Under the pieces are notes generated by a model. It did no database searches, had not been told where the DNA came from, and was given only the letters and a program-made list of their open reading frames with translations. A stretch of 64,000 nucleotides of DNA from Panopea generosa (lineage: Eukaryota; Mollusca; Bivalvia; Adapedonta; Hiatellidae), in NCBI GenBank assembly GCA_029582155.1, contig CM055897.1:92331829-92395828 (forward strand), given 5' to 3'. The translations under genes were made by a program, and so were the position numbers. How positions within the stretch are numbered: the stretch's first letter is position 1; every line of letters begins with the position of its first letter. Of this stretch, positions 1 to 12,900 are shown in pieces.

Positions 1-804
1 AACGTAAATTTATATACATAATTTTCATGATTTCATGATGTCAATATTTGCAACGGATTAAATAAGTTTTAAGAAAAAAATGTATGTTAAAAAAATATCA
101 TTTAACTTTTTCTTTTGAAAGCACGGACCTCAACCAAGAAACCCCCGCGATAATCGATTTTATTTACAAGAAGTAAAACATATACTACAAATGGGGTTCC
201 GTTGCACCGACTTAAATGTATTCTATTTTTAGACTGAATAAAAATACAAGACGCACGTTTACAAACCAGTCTATCACACTCAACAAAAGTTCAAATCTTA
301 TAAACATTTACCGTTGAAGATACTCCTTTCTACAAGATTATTGGCTTAATCAAGCAACCGAACCAATAGAATCATATTATATTGTTGGTATATTTTGGCA
401 AAACCGGACTACTAAATTAATGAATTCAGACCATTTTATGTTAAACTTTATTTATTTGAATTTTACCATACTAAATTGCTTCGGCTAAAAGGAAGGGGAC
501 GTGCGATCTGATATTTAGGTAGCATCATTGGGTGAAATAGACAAATCTTATGCATTTACCAGTAGGTCAACATTTTGATTCGATAGACTAATATAGTGGG
601 GCACTTATTAAAAAAAACATGTTTTCATATTCTATATTTCCTCTTTATATCATCGTATAGAATATATAGATGCTCTGGAATTTATATTAATTTGTCCAAA
701 CTTTGGAAGAAAATTATTAAACAATACGTGGGGGTTACAACTGGCATATTAAAGCATATTTTACATTTACGTGCACTTTTCCCTCCAAATATAATACAAC
801 ATAC
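1..804. other. Intron 3 of TPC-B, partial; no gene seen
   Basis: Sequence to the left of the third TPC-B exon. I looked on the minus strand for the expected next exon (segment IS2) and found no acceptor followed by a plausible hydrophobic open frame, so the next exon is probably beyond the left edge. The stretch is AT-rich and has no obvious repeat. Confidence 0.5.
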
Positions 805-925
805 ATAATACTGTAACTCAAAGTTCTTCACGCCTGGTTCCTCGAATATAACCAAGGACAAATTGACCGAAATTGTTAAGTACAGAAGTCCAGTTAGTGG
901 CCACGACTTGTATATGTTGTAAGAT
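805..925 (-). CDS. TPC-B exon 3 (segment IS1)
   Basis: Acceptor CTTTTTCAG precedes the exon; the donor is TATTAT|gtatgt. The 121 bp supply the last base of an Arg codon and 40 further codons ending in phase 0. The hydrophobic stretch TGLLYLTISVNLSLVIF is the first transmembrane segment of domain I, followed by EEPGV. Its phase fits only if exon 2 ends at the downstream AAG|gtgagt donor, which settles that choice. Confidence 0.82.
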
Positions 926-3900
926 CTGAAAAAGAAGTATGCCATAGATTAATCAAAATTAATTTTATTTTTTTTAATTTTAAGTTGTGCCCCAGTGACA
1001 TTCACGTGGCTTTGATTGATGTGCTTACACACAAAAAAATCACAGCTGCGATTTGGTAAAATAGTTCGTCATTTTGTCACGTTATAACGACTGTCTACCA
1101 TGTCTGCGCGCTGCATTAAAACCATTATTCACTATTTTATCATTTATCTCACATAATATAAACAAAATTGTTTACATATTGATATAGGAAAACATTCGTC
1201 ATTTTCTATACTTTAAAGTTGATAAATTATAAAATTACCAACGATTCGTTACCATGGAAGCTAAACACATCTCATATTCTTCGTGCACCATTGAAAGTCA
1301 CATAATTTTAAATGTTACTGGATGGACAATGGCGACGGACGGACGGACGGACGGACGGACTGGTGGAGTGATAGATAAAGGACACATTACCATGATATAC
1401 ATCCTGTTGGTGTTTGGACAAAAGAGCTAAAAAAGCATGTATAAGTACTGTCAGCAATGTATTATATAGCATTGTAATGCACGTAACGCCAGACTATCTG
1501 AAAGCATATTAAGAGTTATTATGATACGGGGACATATGTACTTTGTAGGTATTTCCGGTGTACAGTGTCACTCTGTGTCATAGAATTGTATACAAATCCC
1601 ACTGTTGTGAAAAGCTTTAATTCAAACTGTCCTAAAATCATTAAAAACTTCCAGGTTGCAAGAACGCTATTTTATAAGTATTTTTTTACGTTACTCATAT
1701 TACATATACAATCTTTCATTTCAAATATAAGTGTTTTATTCCTTTGTAATGGTTTGTTTAACATTTTGTGTTATTCAACTCATATTAAATATAACATCGT
1801 TTGTTTTTTTAATGTTATAGTATACGTACATTTTGCTGTCTTCACGTATCTTCCAAAATAATGGTTGGATACTCCAGTCGAATATAAAATGTATCTTTTA
1901 TTTTGCAGTGTTATGTAACAGTCCGAGTACCCAATGTCGTATAACAGTGTTTTATGTTACAATTAATAAAGCTATTTATTAAAAATGATAAAATTCGTAT
2001 ATTCGATGTCACAGTTTAGAACGAATTAGTGCTTAACGAAATACCGACACAAACTGATTATATGACACCATCAAGAAAGGTGCTAGGCTCACTATCAATG
2101 AACCAATACAATAAATTAACAAACTTTTTGAAATAAAAACACACACAGCATTATCTCTTTTAAAACGTATTGTTATATGTCAATGGTTAAACAAGTTTTT
2201 ACAACTTAGACAAACACGCTCGAAGTTTTTGCTGGGTCGAACCAGTACTACACATATGTGTTTAAAGTGTCTTGCCAAGAGCACACCAACATTATCAATA
2301 CTTCCCCCTAAGTGATATATTGTGTATTATGAAACAAGAGAAAGGAGACGTTGTGAGAAACAAGAGGCACACGAGTGCTCGAGGAAGCACTATCCATTCG
2401 TAGTGTACTGGTATATTTTAAAATTTCGTTAATAAACCCGTTTGTGGGAACTTTCAGAATTGATGAAAATTACCCCCATCCAACTCTTACAGGGCAAAAA
2501 GTATTCGCATTTAAAAGGAAAAGTTTTTAGTACAAAAGTGTACCATACTATTTTCTATTATACAATTAGAGTTTCCTTACAACCCCCCGATATATCCCAG
2601 TCCCTTAATTTGTCCAGTGTTCAGTCGTAGCGATGATCTTGTCCAGATAATCCTATAGATATTAATTGATTTTAGTTCTTATAAATGAATATAAAAATGA
2701 ATTTTCTACGTTTCCCCCACATTATTCTAATGTAAAAGTTAACGATCCCTCGATTTGTAGATACTTCAACCCTTTGCTGACGCACGTGTAAAGATAATTC
2801 ACATCATATGCAATTTCACCCCTACTGATAATTAAGGGATATTCAATCCTCATTACTGAACCAAATCTATTTTTGTTCAATTACAAGGCAATACTTTAAA
2901 TCTCAAATTAAGAATTATGTTTGCACAAATGGCAAAGAGAAGTAGAGAATATTTCGTTTTTTACATAGTGTTTCTTGCAGGACCCCTACACATTTCAGTC
3001 TCTCGGTTTTAAATAAACTCCAAACCCCTACTTATATAGACAATTTGAATCAAATATAAACTAATCTGACTGATCAGTTGTTGAGAAGAGATTTCTAAAA
3101 ATGGTTGTCCTTTCGGGATCCCACCTGAACCCCAAACGAAAATCCAATTCTGCCTATTGAACCAAATCATATTAGCTTTGACTAGATGATTCTCTTGATC
3201 TCAAAATGAATACTAATTATGTTTTAAATCTTAGACTGAAAATTACTTTTGCACAAATGGTTGACTAAATGCGGCGGTTTTCCCAATTTATGAAAAATCT
3301 AAATTTTAACCCTTTTTTAGACCCTTCTGGCCCCTCAAATTCAATCCTATTAATCGAACCAATGACTGTGACAAAATGAAGCTTCAGATCTCAAACTGAA
3401 TAAAAGATTTGCCCAAATGAATGAGAAAATCGGAATTTCCCATAGTATCCCTACCTGAAAATCAAATTCACCGCTATATGCCATAGTCATTCGTGTAATA
3501 ATTCATATGAAATATGAACATAATTCGATAATTGTTTTCTGAAAAGACAAACGTGACCATGACTATATGCTTCAGGTTTTTAAGTGATTACTATGTTTTG
3601 CACAAAAGGGCGATAATAATTTTACCATTGTATTCCTATGCATAACTGTAAGTCACTTTGAATGACCCGTTGTTATTACAAAAAGAAACATACAGTTCCC
3701 TACTCATTGGGATAATATACACAAAATATGAATAAATTAGACTAATTTGTGAAAAAAAGATATCTGACAATGCAAATATTTAAACGTTTAAACCCTCTCT
3801 ATTCCCTTAAGAAAGCGGAACCCTAACTGAGCCATTAAGGAGAATTCATTTCCAACCCCAGGGACTAGTAAAACTTTATTTAATGATTTTATTTAATTAC

Positions 3901-6900
3901 ATCAGTGACCTATCCATGCTATTAAGTTACTGATTAAATATTTAAAAATGTTTTGGGATGTTCATGAGAAGAACTTTGTTTATGGTTTGGCAACAACAGC
4001 CATTTTGAATTTGTTGTGTATTGTCTATCATGCGTGTTAATATTGAGGTTAAACTGGCTGCATACATATGAACTTTCACTAGTGACTGGCACAATTTCTT
4101 TCATGAAGTATTTTGACCGTGCTCGGTTCGATACAAGACCTTAGCTCCGAGACTGATCTTAATTTAGCGCTTAAAACTAACCACTCGACAACGGAGGATC
4201 TATCCATCTTATTTATAGATTTAGTTGCTTTCGCATATGACGCTCGTCAACTAAAGGGTGTGTCTAGGGCAGATTGGCTGACTGGGTGGGGGTATCAAGC
4301 GAAACGTCTGTTTTACAACACTTTTTTGTTTTTATGGTAGATGGCATTGTGACTTGCTAAATAATTGTTGCAAGTGTCGCAACATTTCATAAACAATTAA
4401 TGAATCTATAATGTATTGTTGACTCACCTTACATATTTCGGTTCTGTTTTAATGTCAACTGTCCTACCCTCCATAGCATCACTAACAAGTGTCGCAGCAA
4501 GTCGAAGATCCTGATAAAACAAATGTTAACAAGTTAGTGTGACTTCAACAGAAACATCAGGCTTAGAGAACAACAATACCATAACAATATCATGTTACCA
4601 GGATTGCCTGATTTGGTCTCAGTTTAATTATATACATGGGGAATACCTCAGTAGCAAACAGGTATGCATGAAACCGGTCTTCCGCAAGAAACTGGGAACC
4701 GTCTCAAATGAAATGTTTGAACTAAACTGTTTAAACAAGTGACATGTGCAATGAGATAACTGTATTGAAAAGAGGTAAACACAGTTGATGATGTTAACAT
4801 GTGTAAGGATGCAAGTAACGTTTTAAATGTGAACTTAAGAAAATATGCAATGCATGCACGTGTAGGGATGAAAACAATGGTTATGATAATTTATATAAGA
4901 AGGCAAACAACGGTGATGTAAACAGGTGTAAGGACGCAAGAAACGTTTTTGATGTAAACTTGTGAAAAGATGCAATGTAAACAAGTGTAAGGATGCAAAC
5001 AATGGTTATGATAAAATGTATCAGAAGGCAAACAACGTTGATGTCAACATGTAAAAGGATGCAAACAATGGTTATGATAAAATGTATAAGAACGCAAACA
5101 ACGGTGATGTAAACATGTGTAAGGATGCAAGAAGCGTTTTTGATGTAAACTAGTGAAAAGATGCAATGTAAACAAGTGTAAGGATGCAAACAATGGTTAG
5201 AACTTTGGATATAGCATCTGTAAAACACACATAACTTTGGATAAACCATCTGTAAAACACACAGAACTCTGGATATAGCATCTGTACAACACACAGACAG
5301 AACTATGGATAAAACATCTGTAAAACATACATAACTTTGGATATACCATCTGTGCAACACACAGACAGAACTATGGATATATCATCGGTAAAACACACAA
5401 AACTCTGATATAACATATGTAAAATACACAGACAGAACTATTGATAAAACATCTGTAAAACACACATAACTTTGGATATACCATATGTACAACACACAGA
5501 GATAACTATGGATATATTATCGGTAAACAAACATAACTCTGATATAACATATGTAAAACACACAGACAGAACTCTGGATATAGCATCTGTAAAACACACA
5601 CAACTCTTGATATATCATCTGTAAACCACACAGACAGAACTATGGATATATCATCGGTAAAACACACATAACTCTGATATAACATATGTAAAATACACAG
5701 ACAGAGCTTTGGATATAACATCTGTAAAACACACATAACTTTGGATATACCATCTGTAAAACACGCAGACAAAACTATGGATATATCATCTGTAAAACAC
5801 ACATTACTCTGATATAACATATGTAAAATACACAGACAGAACTTTGGATATAGCATCTGTAAAACACACATAACTTTGGATATAGCATCTGTAATACAAA
5901 CAGAGGGAACTATGGGTGTATTCTGTAAGACACACAAAACACTTGATATAGCATCTGTAAAACACACACACAGAACTCTGGATGTAACATCTGTAAAATA
6001 TACAGAAATCTGGATATATCGTCTGCGAAACACAGACAAACTTTGGATATAACATCTGTAATACACACATAACTTTGAATATACCATCTGTAAAACACAC
6101 AGACATAGCTATGGATATACCATCGGTAAAACACACATAACTCTGATCTAACATATGTAAAATACACAGACAGAACTCTGGATATAGCATCTGTAAAACA
6201 GACATAACTTTGGATAAACCATCTGTAAAACACACAGACAGAACTATGGATATATCATCGGTAAAACACACATAACTCTGATATAACATATGTAAAATAC
6301 AAAGACAGAGTTTTGGATATAGCATCTGTAAAACACACATTACTTTGGATATACCATCTGTAAAACACACAGACAGAACTATGGATATATCATCGGTAAA
6401 CAAACATAACTCTGATATAACATATGTAAAATAAAAAGACAGAACTATGGATATATCATCGGTAAAACACACATAACTCTGATATAACATATGTAAAATA
6501 AAAAGACAGAATTATGGATATATCATCGGTAAAACACACATAACTCTGATATAACATATGTAAAATAAAAAGACAGAACTATGGATATATCATCGGTAAA
6601 ACACACATAACTCTGATATAACATATGTAAAATAAAAAGACAGAACTTTGGATATAGCATCTGTAAAACACACATTACTTTGGATATACCATCTGTAAAA
6701 CACACAGAACTTTGGATATAGCATCTGTACAACACACTGACAGAACTATGGATATAACATCTGTAAAACATACATAACTTTGGATATACCATCTGAACAA
6801 CACACAGACAGAACTATGGATATATCATCGGTAAAACACATACAACTCTGATATAACATATGTAAAATACACAGACAGAACTATGGATATAGCATCTATA

Positions 6901-9900
6901 AAACACACATAACTTTGGATATACCATCTGTACAACACACGAACAGAACTATGGATATACCATCGGTAAACAAACATAACTCTTGATATATCATCTGTAA
7001 AACACACAGACAGAACTATGGACAAATCATCTGTAAAACATACAGACAGAACTCTGGATATAGCATCTGAAAAAGACACAGCCAAAACTATGGATATATC
7101 ATCTGTAAAACATACAGACAGAACTCTGGATATAGCATCTGTTAAACACACAGACGACCCTATGGATATACCATCTGCAAGACACATATAACTCTGGATA
7201 AAACATCTGTAAAATACACAGACAGAACTCTGGATATATCATCTGTAAAACACACAGAACTCTAGATATAGCATCTGCAAAAGACACATACAGAACTATG
7301 GACATATCATCTGTAAAACACACAGAGGACCTATGGACATATCATCTGTAAAACACACAAAGGGAACTCTGGATATAACATCTGTAAAACACACAGACAG
7401 AACTCTGGATATATATCCTCTAGAACACACAGAACTCTGAATGTAGCAACTGTAAAACACACACACAAAACTATGATTATAGCATCTGTAAAACACAAAG
7501 AGGAACTATGGACATATCATCTGTAAAACACACAGACGGAACTATGGATATATCGTCTGTAAAAAACACAGACGACCCTATGGATATATCATCTGCAAGA
7601 CACATATAACTCTGGATATAACATCTGTAAAATACACAGACAGAACTGTGGATATATCATCTATAAGACACATATAACATTCGATATAACATATGTAAAA
7701 TACACAGACATAACTCTGGATATACCATCTGTAAGACACATATAACACTTGATATAGCATATGTAAAACACACAGGCAGAAATCTCGATATATCATCTAT
7801 AACACAAACATAACTCTGAATACAACATCTGTAAAATACACAGACAGAACTCTGGATATATAATCTGTAAAACACACAGACGGAACTATGGATGTTTCAT
7901 CTGTAAGACACACAAAACTCTGGATATATCATCTGTAAAACACACAGACAGAACTCTGGATATATCATCTGTAAAACAAACAGACGGAACTATGGATGTT
8001 TCATCTGTAAGACACAAAAAAAAACTCTTGATATATCATCTGTAAAACACACAGACAGAACTCTGGATGTTACATCTATAAAATATACAGAACTCTGGAT
8101 ATATCATCTGTGAAACACAGACAGAACTCTGGATAAAACAATTGTAGTACACACAAAACTTTGAATATACAATCTGTAAAACACACAGACAGAACTATAG
8201 ATATATCATCTGTAAAACACACATAACTCTGATATAACATAATTTATGTAAAATACACAGACAGAATTCAGGATATAGCATCTGTAATACACACATAACT
8301 TTGGATTTACCATCTGTTAAACACACAGACAGAACTCAGGATGTAGCATCTGTAAAACACACATAATTTCGGATATACCATCTGTACATCACCCAGACAG
8401 AACTCTGGATATAGCATCTGTAAAACACACATAAATTTGGATATACAATCTGTACATCACAAAGACAGAACTATGGATATAACATCTGTAAAACACACAG
8501 AACTCTGATAAAACATATGTAAAATACACAGACAGAACTCTGGATGTAGCATCTGTAAAACACACATAACTTTGGATATAGCATCTGTAAAACACACATA
8601 CAGAACTATGGATATATCATCGGTAAAACACCCATAACTTTGGATATACCATCAGTAAAATACACAGACAGAACTCTGGATATAGCATCTGTAAAACACA
8701 CATAACTTTTGATATACCATCTGTAAAACACACAGACAGAACTATGGATAAACCATCTGTAAAATACCAAGAACTCTGGATATAGCATCTGTAAACACAC
8801 ATAACTCTGATATAACATATGTAAAATACACAGACATAATTCTGGATATAGTAACTGTAAAATACACATAACTTTGGATATACCATCTGTACATCACACA
8901 GACAGAACTATGGATATAGCATCGGTTAAACACACAAAACTCTGATATAACATATGTAAAATACACAGACAAAACTCTGGATATAGCATCTGTAAAACAC
9001 ACATACCTTTGGATATACCATCTGTAAAACACAAAGACAGAACTATGGATATATCATCGGTAAATCACACATTACTCTAATAGTATATATGTAAAATACA
9101 CAGTCAGAACTCTGGATATAGCATCTGTAAAACAGACAATACTTTTGATAAACCATCTGTAAAACACACAGACAGAACTATGGATATATCATCGGTAAAA
9201 CACACATAACTCTGATATAACATATGTAAAATACAAAGACAGTGTTTTGGATATAGCATCTGTAAAACACAAATAACTTTGGATAAAGCATCTGTAAAAC
9301 ACACAGAACTTTGGATATAGCATCTGTACAACACACAGACAGAACTAAGGGTATAACATCTGTAAAACATACATAAATTTGTATATACCATCTGAACAAC
9401 ACACAGACAGAACTATGGATATATCATCGGTAAAACTCATACAACTCTGATATAACATATGTAAAATACACAGACAGAACTATGGATCTAGCATCTGTAA
9501 AACACACATAACTTTGGATATACCATCTGTAAAATACACAGGCAGAACTCTGGATATAGCATCTGTACAAAATTCATAACTCTGGAAATAGCATCTGTAA
9601 AACATTCATATTTCTGGATATATCATCTGTAAACACAGTCAAAACTCTGGATATAGCATCTGTAAACACAGACAGAACTCTTAATATAGCATATGTAAAA
9701 CACAGACAGAACTATGGATACATCATCGGAAAAACACTCATAACTTTGATATAACATATATAAAATACACAGACAGAACTCTGGATATAGCATCTGCTAA
9801 CACAGACAAAACTCTGGATATAGCATCTGTACAAAATTCATAACTCTGGAAATAGCATCTGTAAAACATTCATATTTCTGGATATATCATCTGTAAACAC

Positions 9901-12900
9901 AGTCAAAACTCTGGATATAGCATCTGTAAACACAGACAGAACTCTTAATATAGCATATGTAAAACACACAGAAAGAACTCTGGATAAAGCATCTGTAAAA
10001 CAGTCATAACTCTAGATACAGCATCTGTAAAACACTCAAAAACTCTTGATATAACATCTGTAAACACAGACATAATTCTTGATATAGTATATGTAAAACA
10101 CTCATAACTCTGGATATAGCATCTTTAAAGACAGACAGAACTATGGATATAGCAACTGTAAAACACTCATAACTCTAGATATAGCATCTGTAAACACAGA
10201 CAGAACTCTTGATATAGCATATGTAAAACACTCATAACTCTGGATATAGCATATGTAAAATACTCATAACTCTGGATATAGCATCTGTAAAACTCTCATA
10301 ACTCTGGATAAAGCATCTGTAAACACAAACAGAACTCTTGATATAGCATATGTAAAACACACAGACAGAACTCTGGATATAGCATCTGTAAAACACTCAT
10401 AACTCTGGATATAGCATCTGAAAAACACTCATAACTCTGGATATAGCATCTGTAAACACAGACAGAACACTTGATATAGCATCTGGAAACACAGACAGAA
10501 CTCTTGATATAACATATGTAAAACACACAGACAATCTCTGGATATAGCATCTGTGAAACACTCATATCTCAGGATATAGCATCTGAAAAACACTCAAAAC
10601 TCTGGATATAGCATCTGTAAAACACTCATAACTCTTGATATAGCATCTGTAAACACAGACAGAACTCTTGATATAGCATATGTAAAACACACAGACGGCT
10701 CTGAATATAGCATCTGTAAAACACTCATAACTCTGGATATAGCATCTGTAAACACAGACAAAACTCTGGATATAGCATCTGTAAACACAGACAGAACTCT
10801 TGATATACCATATGTAAAACGTTCATAACTCTGAATATAGCATATGTAAAACACTCATAGCTCTGGATATAGGATCTAAAAAAACACTCACAACTCTGGA
10901 TATAGCATATGTAAAACACTCATAACTCTGGATATAGCATCTGTAAACACAGACAAAACTCTGAATATAGCATCTGTAAGACACTCATAACTCTGGATAT
11001 AGCATATTTAAAACACTCATAACTCTGGATATAGCATCAGAAAAAAAAACATTCATAATTCTGAATATAGCATATGTAGAACACTCATAACTCTGGATAA
11101 AGCATCTGTAAACACAGACAAACTCTGAATATAGCATCTGTAAAACACTCATAACTCTGGATATAGCATATTTAAAACACTTATAACTCTAGATATAGCA
11201 TATGTTAAACACTCATAACTCTGGATATAGCATCTGTAAATACAGACAAAACTCTGGATATAGCATCTGTAAAACACTCATAACTCTGGATATAGCACCT
11301 GTAAACACAGGCAGAACTCTTCATATAACATATGTAAAACACACAGACAAAACTCTGGATATAGCATCTGTAAAACATTCATAACTCTGGATATAGCATC
11401 TGTAAAATACTCATAACTCAGGATATGGCATCTGTAAAACACTCATAACTCTGGATATAGCATCTGTAAACACAGACAAAACTCTGGATATAGCATCTGT
11501 AAACACAGACAGAACTCTTGATATACCATATGTAAAACGTTCATAACTCTGAATATAGCATATGTAAAACACTCATAGCTCTGGATATAGGATCTAAAAA
11601 AACACTCACAACTCTGGATATAGCATATGTAAAACACTCATAACTCTGGATATAGCATCTGTAAACACAGACAAAACTCTGAATATAGCATCTGTAAGAC
11701 ACTCATAACTCTGGATATAGCATATTTAAAACACTCATAACTCTGGATATAGCATCAGAAAAAAAAACATTCATAATTCTGAATATAGCATATGTAGAAC
11801 ACTCATAACTCTGGATAAAGCATCTGTAAACACAGACAAACTCTGAATATAGCATCTGTAAAACACTCATAACTCTGGATATAGCATATTTAAAACACTT
11901 ATAACTCTAGATATAGCATATGTTAAACACTCATAACTCTGGATATAGCATCTGTAAATACAGACAAAACTCTGGATATAGCATCTGTAAAACACTCATA
12001 ACTCTGGATATAGCACCTGTAAACACAGGCAGAACTCTTCATATAACATATGTAAAACACACAGACAAAACTCTGGATATAGCATCTGTAAAACATTCAT
12101 AACTCTGGATATAGCATCTGTAAAATACTCATAACTCAGGATATACCATCTGTAAAACACTCATAACTCTGGATATAGCAAATGTAAACACAGACAGAAC
12201 TCTTGATATAGCATATGTAAAACACACAGACAAAATTATGGATATAGCATCTGTTAAACATTCATAACTCTGGATATAGCATCTGTAAAACATTCATAAC
12301 TCTGGATATAGCATCTGTAAAATACTCATAACTCTGGATATACCATCTGTAAAACACTCATAACTCTGGATATAGCAAATGTAAACACAGACAGAACTCT
12401 TGATATAGCATATGTAAAACACACAGACAAAAGTATGGATATAGCATCTGTTAAACATTCATAACTCTGTATATAGCATCTGTAAAACATTCATAACTCT
12501 GGATATAGCATCTGTAAAATACTCATAACTCTGGATATACCATCTGTAAAACACTCATAACTCTGGATATAGCAAATGTAAACACAGACAGAACTCTTGA
12601 TATAGCATATGTAAAACACACAGACAAAATTATGGATATAGCATCTGTTAAACATTCATAACTCTGGATATAGCATCTGTAAAACACTCATAACTCAGGA
12701 TATAGCATCTGTAAACACAGACAAAACTCTGGATATAGCATCTGTAAACACAGACAGAACTCTTGATATACCATATGTAAAACACACAGACAGAACTCTG
12801 GATGTAGCATCTGTAAAGCATTCATAACTCTGGATATAGCATCTGTAAAACATTCATAACTCTGGATATAGCATCTGTAAACACAGACAGAACTCTTGAT

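Larger units (their letters stand above)
926..4427. other. TPC-B intron 2: degenerate repeats and a SINE relic
   Basis: About 3.5 kb with no exon that I can support. It holds a short ACGG microsatellite near 1334-1360, a reverse-oriented SINE tail around 2185-2290, and a decayed tandem repeat of roughly 200 bp between about 2820 and 3800. The small plus-strand open frames here have no recognisable content. Confidence 0.5.
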
